Part shown: positions 34,696 through 44,437 of the stretch, piece after piece
How the letters are laid out: each line of letters starts with the position of its first letter
Numbering within the stretch: the stretch's first letter is position 1
Origin: an uncultured Clostridia bacterium
GTDB lineage: Bacteria > Bacillota > Clostridia > Christensenellales > Borkfalkiaceae
DNA: 61,890 nt
Assembly: GCA_944342025.1 (NCBI GenBank)
Contig: CALVMD010000010.1
Coordinates: forward strand, 1 to 61,890
Reading direction: 5' to 3'
Position numbers and translations under genes: made by a program
The notes under the pieces: model-generated
Told to the model about the DNA's origin: nothing
What the model saw: only the letters and a program-made list of their open reading frames with translations
Databases searched by the model: none

Positions 34696-35106
34696 ATGAA
34701 CAAAATATTCCTGATCGGCAACCTCACGCGCGATCCCGAACTTTCGGAAACCAACAGCGGCGTTTCCGTATGCCGCTTTTCCATTGCGGTCAACCGCAGG
34801 TTTTCTTCGCAGGATCCCGAACGCCAGACCGACTTTTTTAACGTGACGGCATGGCGCGCACTCGCGGAGACGGTAGCCAAGTATTGCAAAAAGGGCAACA
34901 AAGTCGCGGTGACGGGCAGCGTCCAGATCCGCAACTATGAAGACAACGCGGGACAGAAACGCACGTTCGTGGACGTCGTTGCGGATGACGTCGAATTCCT
35001 GACCCCCAAGGGCGGCCAGGGCTCTGCAGACGACGATTATGCCCCCGCACCCAAGAAAAAGCCCACCCTCGAAGCGTTCGACGACGATTCGGATATTCCG
35101 TTCTGA
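34696..35106 (+). CDS. ssb: Single-stranded DNA-binding protein
   Basis: 136 residues with the OB-fold (MNKIFLIGNLTRDPEL, FFNVTAWRALAETVAKY, KKGNKVAVTGSVQIRNY) and an acidic tail ending DDDSDIPF, the partner-docking tip. It protects ssDNA in replication and repair. It starts 14 nt after rpsF behind GGAGAGTGGAG. The following 207 nt up to rpsR (35107-35313) show no gene or clear structure. Confidence 0.97.
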   Translation: MNKIFLIGNLTRDPELSETNSGVSVCRFSIAVNRRFSSQDPERQTDFFNVTAWRALAETVAKYCKKGNKVAVTGSVQIRNYEDNAGQKRTFVDVVADDVEFLTPKGGQGSADDDYAPAPKKKPTLEAFDDDSDIPF

Positions 35107-35313
35107 GTTTTTCCGCCGAACGGAACCGCACTTTTGCGGCGCGGGCGGTTTGCCGAGGTTTATCCCGACAACGCAGCGGACGCGGCAACGCTTTGATGCG
35201 GCATTCCCACGTGCGGAGAGGCCGGCGATTCGGGGGCCTTTCCGATCGCGAAAAGCATGGCCGTGCGCCGAAGTTTTCGTGAACCATTTCATCATTAAAA
35301 AGGAGTTATCATC

Positions 35314-35559
35314 ATGGAAGAGAAACCCGTCAGAAAACCCATGAAACGGACTTCCCGCAGAAAGGTTTGCGCTTTCTGCCAGGAGAAAGTTGAGGTTATC
35401 GATTATAAAGACGTCAACCGCCTGAAAAAATATATCACCGAAGGCGGCAAGATCCTCCCGAGGAGGATGAGCGGCGTCTGCGCGATGCACCAGAGAGAAC
35501 TCTCCAACGCCATCAAAAAGGCGCGCATCGTGGCTCTTCTCCCCTATCGCGGAGAATAA
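35314..35559 (+). CDS. rpsR: 30S ribosomal protein S18
   Basis: 81 residues with KVCAFCQEK (a retained CxxC), [23 protein letters not shown] and the basic end ALLPYRGE. The CxxC plus a Cys later (VCAMH) suggests the zinc-binding type of S18. The ATG has AAGGAG 8 nt upstream. It ends the rpsF operon at a good terminator. Confidence 0.97.
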   Translation: MEEKPVRKPMKRTSRRKVCAFCQEKVEVIDYKDVNRLKKYITEGGKILPRRMSGVCAMHQRELSNAIKKARIVALLPYRGE

Positions 35560-35566
35560 ACAGCCT

Positions 35567-35601
35567 AAAAAAGCCTTTCGCTTACGCGGAAGGCTTTTTT
35601 T
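35567..35601. terminator. Terminator between rpsR and the permease gene
   Basis: AGCCTTTCGC / GCGGAAGGCT stem with A run before and T run after. Confidence 0.85.
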
Positions 35602-35668
35602 ATGCCCAAGCGGCAAGCCTGCGCCCGAAAGCAAATGCTTTCGGGCGCGGGTTTATGCTGCGCCTGCC

Positions 35669-36955
35669 TCAAACGATCAGCGCGTTCAGATAGCCTATGC
35701 CGATCAGGACGGCGAGAAACGAGAAATTTAAGAGCAAAAACTTTACGACGTACCGCTTGGTGTCGCCCGGACACACGCGGCGGTAGGTGTTGAGGGTAAT
35801 GAGGCTTGCGAGCGACGCGACGGGCGTGCCCAGCCCCCCGATGTTGACCGCAACGAGCAGGTTGACGTAATCCGATGTAAAGCGAGACAAAAGCACAGCC
35901 GAGGGGACGTTGGAGATGACTTGGCAGGAAAGAACGCCGAACGCAAGCGGGTCGAGCGAGACGAGCCCGCCCAAAAACTCTTCCACCGCGGGAATGCGCG
36001 CCATGTTCCCCGAAAAGACGAAAAAGGCGCAAAACGTGAGCAAAAGCCCGTAATCGACGCGCAGGATCGCTTTGCAGTCGACGATCAGAAGCGCCGCCGC
36101 AACCGCCGCCAGCCCCCAATAATAGGGGAACACGCGGAACACGATGAGTACGGACAGGACGAACAGGACGGCGTATACGATCACCCGCCAGACGGGCGGC
36201 GCCGACTTCGGGGCGGAAAAAACCTCTGCCTTTTCCGGCTTTACGAACAGGCAGACCCCGAGGATCAGCAAAAACGCCACGGCAAAGGGCAGCGCCATGA
36301 TCTTAAAAAATTCCCCTGCTCCGATCGAATAATAGGAATACAGGTAAAGGTTTTGCGGATTGCCGAAAGGCGTGAGCATACCGCCCAGATTCGCCGCGAT
36401 GTTCTGCATGATAAAGGTGAGCGCCGTCAGCTTTTTGTTTCCGCACGAATCGAGCACGAAATAGCCGAGGGGCAGAAAAGTGATGAGCGCCATGTCGTTC
36501 GCCATGATCATCGAGCCGAAATAAGTGACGAACACGAGCGCCAGAACGATGTTGCGCATGTTTTTAAATCGGCGCACGATGATGTCGGCAAGCCATACGA
36601 AAAAGCGGATGTTTTTGAACGCCGCGACGACCGCAAGCGTGCAAAACAGGCAGGAGAGAGTCTGCAGATCGAAGTACCCGAGATATTCTCTGTCTACGGG
36701 CACAAAAATACAGGTGATCCCCGCCGCGACGAGCGCGACGATGAGAACGACGCTGCTCTTGAAAAAGTGTGCGACGGACAACAGGACGCGCTTTTTTGCG
36801 CCAAGGCGCGGCGCTCCCGCATATGCGGCGCCCGCAGTCCCGCATTCGGACAACGCCGCCCCGCTTTCGGCCGCACCCGCCGCGGCGGGTGCGGCCGCGC
36901 TTTTTTCTTGCGCGGCCGCACTCTCCGTTTTTTCGTTCTCTCTTTCGTTTTCCAT
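35669..36955 (-). CDS. SLC13/ArsB-type ion permease
   Basis: I choose ATG 36955 (GGAG 9 nt upstream, about 30 nt after the -10 box), giving 428 residues; an in-frame ATG at 36994 would lie inside the promoter. A 55-residue Ala/Glu-rich cytoplasmic tail is followed by about eleven helices of the ArsB/NhaD/CitT fold, with NDMALITFLPLG (about 175) and NIAANLGGMLTPFGNPQNLYL (hairpin loop), and a second NVPSAVLLSRF half. Substrate (Na+/H+, arsenite or dicarboxylate) cannot be told. Single gene. Confidence 0.85.
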   Translation of the reverse strand: MENERENEKTESAAAQEKSAAAPAAAGAAESGAALSECGTAGAAYAGAPRLGAKKRVLLSVAHFFKSSVVLIVALVAAGITCIFVPVDREYLGYFDLQTLSCLFCTLAVVAAFKNIRFFVWLADIIVRRFKNMRNIVLALVFVTYFGSMIMANDMALITFLPLGYFVLDSCGNKKLTALTFIMQNIAANLGGMLTPFGNPQNLYLYSYYSIGAGEFFKIMALPFAVAFLLILGVCLFVKPEKAEVFSAPKSAPPVWRVIVYAVLFVLSVLIVFRVFPYYWGLAAVAAALLIVDCKAILRVDYGLLLTFCAFFVFSGNMARIPAVEEFLGGLVSLDPLAFGVLSCQVISNVPSAVLLSRFTSDYVNLLVAVNIGGLGTPVASLASLITLNTYRRVCPGDTKRYVVKFLLLNFSFLAVLIGIGYLNALIV

Positions 36956-36983
36956 ACTCTCTTTCTCCGAAAAATCCAAATCT

Positions 36984-37011
36984 ATTATACTCATCCGCAA
37001 GTTTCCGTCAA
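36984..37011 (-). promoter_or_regulatory. Promoter of the permease gene
   Basis: TTGACG (37011-37006), 16 bp, TATAAT (36989-36984) on the minus strand. Confidence 0.75.
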
Positions 37012-37030
37012 GCAAAAACCGACGGCTGCG

Positions 37031-37059
37031 TTGTCTTTTTTGCCCGGCCGTGCTATAAT
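37031..37059 (+). promoter_or_regulatory. Promoter of the DUF4250 gene
   Basis: TTGTCT (37031-37036), 17 bp, TATAAT (37054-37059). Confidence 0.75.
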
Positions 37060-37094
37060 AAAATAAATTTACGAATTGCAAGGAGAAGACAGAA

Positions 37095-37271
37095 ATGACA
37101 CTGCCCCAAGACCCCGCGATCCTTCTGAGTTTCATCAACATGAAACTGCGCGACGAATACCCCTCCCTTTCCGCCCTGTGCGACGATATGGACGTTAAGG
37201 AGGAAGACATCTGCGCGGCGCTTTCGAAAATCGGCTTTCGTTACGACGAAAAGGCAAATAAATTTTTATGA
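37095..37271 (+). CDS. DUF4250 family small protein
   Basis: A 58-residue protein starting MTLPQDPAILLSFINMKLRD, with YPSLSALCDDMDV and ending FRYDEKANKFL. This matches the DUF4250 family, short proteins widespread in Clostridia and of unknown role, probably a compact helical domain with a helix-turn-helix flavour. The ATG 37095 has AAGGAG 10 nt upstream and a clear promoter, and ends before a bidirectional terminator, so it is a genuine single gene. Confidence 0.88.
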   Translation: MTLPQDPAILLSFINMKLRDEYPSLSALCDDMDVKEEDICAALSKIGFRYDEKANKFL

Positions 37272-37343
37272 TGCGATCAATGCAAAAAAGCGCGGCCGCG
37301 AACTCACCGAAAAAAATACGATTCTGCGCAAGCCGTTCCAATG

Positions 37344-37384
37344 AAAAGGCGGCGCGGAAAGCACTGCTTTCCGCGCCGCCTTTT
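37344..37384. terminator. Bidirectional terminator between DUF4250 and degV genes
   Basis: A perfect 16-bp stem (37348-37363 with 37365-37380), AAAA before, TTTT after. Confidence 0.85.
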
Positions 37385-37414
37385 ATGCCGAAGATGTAAA
37401 CTCCGGCACCTTTT

Positions 37415-38227
37415 TTAATCTTTTGTGACGTACGCTACGCCGAAAGCGCCCCTGCCGATGTGGATGCTCAGCACAGGCCCCAGAACGCGCTGATGGATAT
37501 ACACGTTCGGATGGCTGGCTTTGAGCATTTCTGTAAGGGAGGAGACGTCCGTCTGCTCGCCGCAGCGGCACACGATGATCCGCCGGGCATTTGAAGGAAC
37601 GGCGGCGATCATTTCGTCCAGCCGCTCTCGGGACCCGCGCGCGTTGCCCTTGAACAGGATCTTGGCCTTCAATTCGAATACGGGACGGAAATTGAGGTTG
37701 GTTTTCGCCTTGCCCGTGTTCAGCCTGCCTCCCGCGATCAGGTTATCCAGCGTTTCGACGGTAAACACAATGCCGATCTTGCTTTTGAGCGCCTCGAGCA
37801 TCTCTACCGCCCTGCCGAACTCGACGCCCGCTTTGACGAGATTGACCGCCTCGTCGACGAGGAGATGCATCCCCGCACCGATCGTTCGCGAATCTATGAC
37901 GCGGATATTCCCCCCGACCTGCTGCGCGGCAAATTTCGCCGAGGAATAAGTGCCGGAAAGAGCGGAACTGAGGACGATGCAGATGACGTCGCACCCCTTT
38001 GCCGTGAGCGAAGTAAAAGTCTGAATAAAGTTATTGAGGGCGGGCTGCGCCGTTTTGCAGGGTGCGCCTTCGACGGCGGGCATGAACGCGCCGTTTTTAT
38101 CCGACGCTTTCTCTTCGTAATTCTTGCCGCCGATATAGTAATTGAGCGGCACGACGCTGACGATCCCGCGGTCCGCGATCTCCGCCGTAGAATAGCCGAC
38201 GGACGAATCGGTCACGATCGCAATCAT
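37415..38227 (-). CDS. DegV family fatty-acid-binding protein (FakB-like)
   Basis: 270 residues from ATG 38227, chosen because AAGGAGG stands just upstream. It begins IAIVTDSSVGYS, with the DegV-type DSRTIGAGM (about 120) and YIGGKNYEE. DegV/FakB proteins hold a fatty acid for phosphorylation by the FakA kinase, feeding exogenous acids into phospholipid synthesis. Its place 50 nt after accA, at the end of the fatty-acid operon, fits that role. fakA is not in the window. Confidence 0.9.
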   Translation of the reverse strand: MIAIVTDSSVGYSTAEIADRGIVSVVPLNYYIGGKNYEEKASDKNGAFMPAVEGAPCKTAQPALNNFIQTFTSLTAKGCDVICIVLSSALSGTYSSAKFAAQQVGGNIRVIDSRTIGAGMHLLVDEAVNLVKAGVEFGRAVEMLEALKSKIGIVFTVETLDNLIAGGRLNTGKAKTNLNFRPVFELKAKILFKGNARGSRERLDEMIAAVPSNARRIIVCRCGEQTDVSSLTEMLKASHPNVYIHQRVLGPVLSIHIGRGAFGVAYVTKD

Positions 38228-38277
38228 TTGCTTTCCTCCTTGTTTTTCCGCGCCCTTGCAGGGCTTTTTTTCTCTCA

Positions 38278-39038
38278 CTAAAATTTACGGAAACGGCGAT
38301 ACCGCGCTTCGATCAGCTCTTCGGGCGGGATCTCGCGCTGTTTTTTGAAAAATTTTACGATCGACTCTTTCAAATCGACGTAAAAACGTTCGGAAAACCC
38401 GTCTTCCGGCACGACGCGCTCTACCGCGCCGAGCGCGGCAAGGTCTGCCGCCGTCATTTTCAGGCATTCCGACGCGTCGGCGACGCGGGAGCTGTCTTTC
38501 CACAGGATAGACGCGCAGCCCTCGGGCGAAATGGCCGAATAGGTGGACGTTTCGGTGATCCACACCTCGTCTGCCGCCGAAAGGCCGAGCGCACCGCCCG
38601 AACCGCCCTCGCCGATGATGACGGAAAGGGTGGGCGTTTTCAGGCGGATCATCTCGAGAATGCTCATCGCGATCGCCTCGCTCTGCCCGCGCTCTTCCGC
38701 GCCGATCCCGCAGTACGCACCGGACGTGTCGACAAAGCACAGTACCGGACGGCGGAATTTTTCTGCCTCTTTCATCAGGCGGACCGCCTTTCTGTATCCT
38801 TCGGGATGTGCGCAGCCGAAGTTGTGCGCGATTTTGTCGTTGGTGTCGTTCCCCTTTTCGATGCCGATGACCGTGACGGGCATGCCGCCGATGTAACCGA
38901 TGCCGCCGACGACCGCCTTGTCGTCGGCAAAGCGCCTGTCTCCGTGCAGCTCGATAAATCCCTCGACAATGTTTTCGATATATTTTACCGCGGTGGGACG
39001 GCCCTTTTCGCGGCTTTTCAGAACGATGTCGTAAGCGC

Positions 39039-39042
<4 letters not shown>
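38278..39042 (-). CDS. accA: Acetyl-CoA carboxylase carboxyltransferase subunit alpha
   Basis: 254 residues, the shorter form without the extended N-terminal helices of enteric AccA. It shows FIELHGDRRFADD, GIEKGNDTNDKIAHNFG and GEGGSGGALGL, the crotonase-fold carboxyltransferase core. With AccD it moves the carboxyl group from biotin to acetyl-CoA, making malonyl-CoA. Its ATG overlaps the accD stop by 4 nt (ATGA), ensuring equal synthesis of the two subunits. Confidence 0.96.
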
Positions 39043-39929
<887 letters not shown>

Positions 39930-39997
39930 CTCCTGTTCACCCCGATCAGTAATCTATTTTCAAAGCGGCGCGCTGTGCGCGGCGCAGGCATATGGTC

Positions 39998-41344
39998 TTA
40001 TTTATAGTCTTTTAAAAATTTGTCGAGGAAGTTCGTGCAATAACTTCCGTCTTTAAATTCGGGCTGAGCGAGAATGTCGCTGGAAAGCTCTGCATTCGTC
40101 TGCACGCCCTCTATCACAAGCTCGGCAAGCGCCGCCTGCATCTTGCGGATCGCCTCCGTTCTGTCGCGCGCGTACACGATGAGTTTGCCGATCATGCTGT
40201 CGTAATAGGGCGGGATCATGTAATCCTGATAGATCGCCGTGTCGAAACGCACCCACGGTCCGCCCGGGATATGCAAAAGGGAAATCCTGCCGCAGCTGGG
40301 GCGGAAATTGCTCCTGGCGTCCTCCGAATTGATGCGGCATTCGATGGCGCAGCCGCGAAGGCGGATATCTTCCTGCTTATAGATGAATTCGATGCCCGCC
40401 GCGATGCGGATCTGCCACTTGACGACGTCGATGCCCGTAACGTATTCTGTGACGGGATGCTCGACCTGCAGGCGGGTATTCATCTCCATGAAATAAAACT
40501 TATTGTTTTTGTCTAAGAGAAACTCTATGGTGCCGAGGTTGGTATAATGCACCGTTTTGGCAGCCAGAACCGCCGCATCCATCATCGCCTTGCGCACTTC
40601 GGGCGTCAATGCGACGCAGGGGCTCTCTTCGATGAGTTTCTGATTGCGGCGCTGCATGGAACAGTCGCGCTCGCCGAGACAGACGACGTTGCCCTGTTCG
40701 TCGGCGACGATCTGCATTTCGACGTGTTTGACGTCGGTCAGGTATTTTTCGAGATAGCACTTGCCGTTGCCGAAGGCGCTCTGCGCCTCCGCAGACGCGG
40801 TGCGCACCGCATTCTCGAAATCCTCTTCCTTCCACACGATGCGGATGCCCTTGCCGCCGCCGCCCGCGCTCGCCTTTACGATGACGGGATAACCGATCTC
40901 GCCCGCGAATTTTTTCGCCTCGGCGACGTCGGTGATCTCGTCGAGGCCCGGGACGACGGGAACGCCCGCCGCCTTCATCGTGCGGCGCGCCTCGTCTTTG
41001 TCCCCCATCTTGGCGATGACCTGATAGCTCGGCCCGATAAATTTGATCCCGCACTTTTCGCAAAGTTCCGCAAATCGCGGGTTTTCGCTCAAAAGGCCGT
41101 ACCCGGGATGGATCGCCTGGCAGCCCGTCGCGATGGCGACGTCGATGAGGGCAGTCATGTTGAGGTAACTGTCCTTTAAAAGGGCGGGGCCGATGCAATA
41201 GCTCTCGTCGGCAAGGCTGACGTGCAGAGCCTCGGCGTCTGCCTCCGAATATACGGCGACCGTGCTGATGCCCATTTCATTGCAGGCGCGGATGATGCGC
41301 ACGGCGATCTCGCCCCTGTTTGCGATCAGAATTTTACTGAACAT
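39998..41344 (-). CDS. accC: Acetyl-CoA carboxylase, biotin carboxylase subunit
   Basis: 448 residues of the ATP-grasp biotin carboxylase: MFSKILIANRGEIAVRII at the start, the glycine loop KASAGGGGKGIR (about 159-170), MQRRNQKLIEESP and EMNTRLQVEHPVTE (about 288-301). It carboxylates the biotin on AccB with bicarbonate and ATP. It starts 18 nt after accB. Confidence 0.98.
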   Translation of the reverse strand: MFSKILIANRGEIAVRIIRACNEMGISTVAVYSEADAEALHVSLADESYCIGPALLKDSYLNMTALIDVAIATGCQAIHPGYGLLSENPRFAELCEKCGIKFIGPSYQVIAKMGDKDEARRTMKAAGVPVVPGLDEITDVAEAKKFAGEIGYPVIVKASAGGGGKGIRIVWKEEDFENAVRTASAEAQSAFGNGKCYLEKYLTDVKHVEMQIVADEQGNVVCLGERDCSMQRRNQKLIEESPCVALTPEVRKAMMDAAVLAAKTVHYTNLGTIEFLLDKNNKFYFMEMNTRLQVEHPVTEYVTGIDVVKWQIRIAAGIEFIYKQEDIRLRGCAIECRINSEDARSNFRPSCGRISLLHIPGGPWVRFDTAIYQDYMIPPYYDSMIGKLIVYARDRTEAIRKMQAALAELVIEGVQTNAELSSDILAQPEFKDGSYCTNFLDKFLKDYK

Positions 41345-41362
41345 TTCCCCTCTCCGTAAGGA

Positions 41363-41827
41363 TCAAAAGATCTTAAAAAGCACTTGGCCGAATTCGACCA
41401 GCGAGCCGTTCTCCGCGCAGATTTCGACGATCTCGCCGTCCTCTTCGGCGACGACGTCGTTCATCAGCTTCATCGCTTCGATGATGCAGAGCGTATCTCC
41501 CTTTTTGACCTTTTTGCCCACTTTGACGAAAGGTTCCGCCTCGGGCGAGGGGGAGGCATAAAAGATGCCCACCATGGGCGACCTGATGTCGCGGTATTTG
41601 TTATAATCTTTGATGTCCTGCGGGGCGGGCGCGGGAGCGCCTTCCTGCGGGGCGGGCGCGGCGGCAGGCTTCGCGGCGGGCATCGCGGGCATGGCCGCAA
41701 CGTATTCCGCCGGCTTTTCCAGCTTCAACGAGAAAGATTTTTCCGCAGAAGTCTCGGTCAGCTCCAGCTTGCCGAGGCCGCTCTCCTTGAATATCTCTAT
41801 GATTTCTGTCAATTTTTTCTTTTCCAT
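41363..41827 (-). CDS. accB: Biotin carboxyl carrier protein of acetyl-CoA carboxylase
   Basis: 154 residues: an N-terminal helix region, an Ala/Pro-rich linker (about 45-72) and the C-terminal biotinyl domain with EAMKLMN, whose Lys 120 is biotinylated. It shuttles carboxyl groups between AccC and AccAD. AAGGAGAT precedes the ATG. A terminator-like hairpin lies between fabF and this gene, so Acc may be expressed below Fab. Confidence 0.96.
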   Translation of the reverse strand: MEKKKLTEIIEIFKESGLGKLELTETSAEKSFSLKLEKPAEYVAAMPAMPAAKPAAAPAPQEGAPAPAPQDIKDYNKYRDIRSPMVGIFYASPSPEAEPFVKVGKKVKKGDTLCIIEAMKLMNDVVAEEDGEIVEICAENGSLVEFGQVLFKIF

Positions 41828-41851
41828 AAGATCTCCTTATTCCTGCGCATG

Positions 41852-41890
41852 AAAAAATATGCGTTTATCTTTCCGAACCATAAACGCATA
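41852..41890 (-). terminator. Terminator-like hairpin between fabF and accB
   Basis: TATGCGTTTAT / ATAAACGCATA, 11-nt loop, followed on the minus strand by TTTTTTC. It lies inside the operon with no new promoter seen behind it, so partial termination or attenuation is likely. Confidence 0.65.
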
Positions 41891-41900
41891 CCTTTCCCTG

Positions 41901-43133
41901 TCAGATCTTCTTGAAAGCGAGGCAGCCGTTGTGCCCGCCAAACCCGAGAGACGTGGACAGCGCGAATTTCAGTTCCGCGCGCACCGCCTCGTTTGGCGTG
42001 ATGTCGAGGTCGCACTCCTCGTCTTTGACTTTGTAATTGATCGTGGGCGGAATGACGCCCTCGTCGAGCGCGAGGATCGCCGCGATCGCCTCTACGCCGC
42101 CCGCAGCTCCCAGCATGTGCCCCGTCATGGACTTGGTGGAAGATACGTGCACTTTGTAAGCATCCTGCCCGAACGCACGCTTGATCGCATGCGTTTCCGT
42201 CTTGTCGTTGAGCGGAGTGCCGGTCCCGTGCGCATTGATATACAATCCGCCGTCCGCCGCAACGCCGCCCTCTTTTGCCGCAAGTTCGATCGCGCGGGCA
42301 GACGCGACCGCCTCGGGGTTGGGCGCGGTCATGTGATAGGCGTCGTTCGTGCAGCCGTAGCCGACGACCTCCGCATAGATCTTCGCGCCGCGCGCCTTAG
42401 CGTGCTCGTACTCTTCAAGCATGACCACGGCGCCGCCTTCGCCCATGATAAAACCGCCCCTCTCCTTATCGAAGGGGATAGACGCGCGGTCTTTATCCGT
42501 CGCCTGCGAAAGCGCCTGGCAGCTGATGAACCCGGCAAAGCACATCGGGACGATGGCAGCCTCGCTGCCGCCCGCGAGCATCGCGTCCGCATAGCCGTGT
42601 TTAATGGCGCGGTACGCCTCGCCGATGCTGTTTGTAGAAGTCGCGCAGGCCGTAACGATGCCGATGTTCGGCCCCTGCGCGTTATATTTGATCGCCACCG
42701 TGCCGGACGCGATGTTTGAGATCATCATCGGCACAAAAAAGGGCGATACCCTTGAGGGGCCCTTTTCGAGAAATCTCGTGTGGTCGGTTATGAGCGTATT
42801 GATGCCGCCGATACCCGATCCGATATAGACGCCGAAACGGTCGGGCGCTATGCTCTCTGCCGTCATGCCGGAATCTTCGTAAGCCTGCGTCGCGGCGGCG
42901 ACGGCGTACTGCGTGTACAGATCGGTCTTGCGGAGCTCTCCCTTGGGCATATAGAGGGTGGGATCGAACCCGCGCACCTCTCCCGCGAGCGAGCATTTAT
43001 ATTCCGATGCGTCGAACTTGGTCACCGTATCGATGCCGTTGACGCCTTTTTTCATATTCTCCCAAGTAGTTCTGACGTCGTTGCCGAGAGGCGTTACCTC
43101 TCCAAGACCAGTGACCACGACTCTTTTTGTCAT
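41901..43133 (-). CDS. fabF: Beta-ketoacyl-ACP synthase II
   Basis: 410 residues of the thiolase-fold condensing enzyme. The nucleophile is Cys 163 (TACATSTNSIGEAY); the two His are in INAHGTGTPLND and TGHMLGAAG, the KS pattern C-H-H. It extends acyl-ACP by condensation with malonyl-ACP. GGGAGG precedes the ATG. It is separated from fabG by nearly 500 nt that hold an inverted-repeat element and a hairpin; the promoter for this half of the operon is unclear. Confidence 0.97.
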   Translation of the reverse strand: MTKRVVVTGLGEVTPLGNDVRTTWENMKKGVNGIDTVTKFDASEYKCSLAGEVRGFDPTLYMPKGELRKTDLYTQYAVAAATQAYEDSGMTAESIAPDRFGVYIGSGIGGINTLITDHTRFLEKGPSRVSPFFVPMMISNIASGTVAIKYNAQGPNIGIVTACATSTNSIGEAYRAIKHGYADAMLAGGSEAAIVPMCFAGFISCQALSQATDKDRASIPFDKERGGFIMGEGGAVVMLEEYEHAKARGAKIYAEVVGYGCTNDAYHMTAPNPEAVASARAIELAAKEGGVAADGGLYINAHGTGTPLNDKTETHAIKRAFGQDAYKVHVSSTKSMTGHMLGAAGGVEAIAAILALDEGVIPPTINYKVKDEECDLDITPNEAVRAELKFALSTSLGFGGHNGCLAFKKI

Positions 43134-43151
43134 AAATATCCTCCCGGTTCA

Positions 43152-43188
43152 CACATTTTGTTTTGCGCTGACAAAACAAAATGTCGTG
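43152..43188 (-). promoter_or_regulatory. Long AT-type hairpin in the fabF leader
   Basis: ACATTTTGTTTTG and CAAAACAAAATGT form a perfect 13-bp inverted repeat with a 6-nt loop, 20 nt above the fabF start. No T run follows, so it is more likely an operator or mRNA-stability stem than a terminator. Confidence 0.5.
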
Positions 43189-43207
43189 ATTTTGAGGGTG
43201 ACACCGC

Positions 43208-43551
43208 TGTTCGCCGACATAAAGTCGGCTCGACAACGGTTTCTTCCCTTTTTGCGCCCATTATAAGGGCACACGCAATATGCAAGGGCGCAAATTCACC
43301 CTCTTCCCCTAAGGCAAAGGATTGCCAAACAGGGGTGCGCTGCGGAAAATTGCGATTTCCCTTGCGCGAGTAATTATTAAAAGATTTTTCTGCGTTTCCG
43401 AAAATCGCACTTTTCGGAAAAAGCCCCCGATTTGCCGCGATGAGCGGCTTGTCGAAAAAGAGTGAATGCGAAAATTGCTTTAATAGGTAAGCCCCTAAAC
43501 ATTTTCGCAGAGAGAAAAACATTGCAGAGCCGACCCGCGTGTCGGCGAACA
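43208..43551. mobile_element. MITE-like 344-bp element with terminal inverted repeats in the fab operon
   Basis: Both ends carry the same inverted sequence: TGTTCGCCGACA, a 4-5-nt loop, GTCGGCTC, two to three variable bases, CAA. Each end alone also folds as a hairpin (GCCGAC/GTCGGC). Inside there is no believable gene. No transposase is nearby, and no target duplication is obvious. It sits in the gap between fabG and fabF. The frame that crosses it on the minus strand has no start site worth the name. Confidence 0.6.
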
Positions 43552-43627
43552 ATGGCTGCCTCTCAGCTCACGGCGTTTCGCAGTGCCTTTGCACGAGAAA
43601 CGCGTGAACCCTTTTTTGTGAATATTC

Positions 43628-44368
43628 TTAAATATACATCCCCCCGTCCACTTTGAGGACGACGCCCGTAATGTAGCGCGCATCGTCTGAGACGAGGAAT
43701 TTGACGGCGTTTGCGATGTCCTGCGTTTCTCCGAGGGCGCCGAGCGGGATGAGCTTATACATCGCCTGTTTCTGCTCTTCGGTCAGCGCGTCGGTCATGG
43801 CCGTCTTGATGAAACCGGGAGCGACGGCGTTTGCCGTGATGTTGCGGGCGCCGAACTCCTTTGCGACCGTTTTGGTCAGGCCGACGATGCCCGCCTTGGA
43901 CGCGGCGTAGTTCGCCTGACCCGCATTGCCCATCAGTCCCACGACCGAGCTGATCGAAACGATCCGCCCGTAACGCTTGCGCATCATGTACGGGGTAACA
44001 TGTTTGATCATGTTGAAGCACCCTTTCAGGTTGATGGACAGGACCCTGTCCCAATCCGCCTCTTCCATGCGCATGATGAGTTTATCGGCGGTGATGCCCG
44101 CGTTGTTGACGAGGATATCGATTTTGCCGAAATCTTTGACGATCTGATCGACGACCGCTTTCGTGGCGGCAAAATCGGAAACGTCGCACCGATAATAGCG
44201 CGCCGTGACGCCCGCCTCTTTCAAAGCGGCGAGCGTTTCCGCCGCCGCCGATTCGTCGCTGTAATCGACGATCGCGATGTCCGTTTTTTCTGCGGCGAGG
44301 GTACGCGCGATCGTAGCGCCGATGCCCCTGCCCGCGCCCGTGATGAGGGCGACTCTGTTTTCTGACAT
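43628..44368 (-). CDS. fabG: 3-oxoacyl-ACP reductase
   Basis: 246-residue short-chain dehydrogenase: NADPH loop GAGRGIGA (11-18), NNAG (88-91), catalytic Ser 140 region SISSVVG, Tyr 154 and Lys 158 (YAASK). It reduces beta-ketoacyl-ACP. It follows fabD by 69 nt and is the last gene before the inverted-repeat element. Confidence 0.97.
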   Translation of the reverse strand: MSENRVALITGAGRGIGATIARTLAAEKTDIAIVDYSDESAAAETLAALKEAGVTARYYRCDVSDFAATKAVVDQIVKDFGKIDILVNNAGITADKLIMRMEEADWDRVLSINLKGCFNMIKHVTPYMMRKRYGRIVSISSVVGLMGNAGQANYAASKAGIVGLTKTVAKEFGARNITANAVAPGFIKTAMTDALTEEQKQAMYKLIPLGALGETQDIANAVKFLVSDDARYITGVVLKVDGGMYI

Positions 44369-44437
44369 ATTCTTATAAATTCCCTTAATCTATGATAGGC
44401 GAAGTTTACCGAAACACTGATTTTCCGCAAGGAAAGA

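Noticed and set aside
35107-35313. Possible hidden gene or riboswitch between ssb and rpsR
   Set aside because: No start with a binding site and no convincing stem series; simply a long operon spacer.
43130-43552. 140-residue frame across the inverted-repeat element
   Set aside because: No binding site, crosses both hairpin ends and the fabF leader, and ends in the fabF binding site. It is better explained as repeat DNA.
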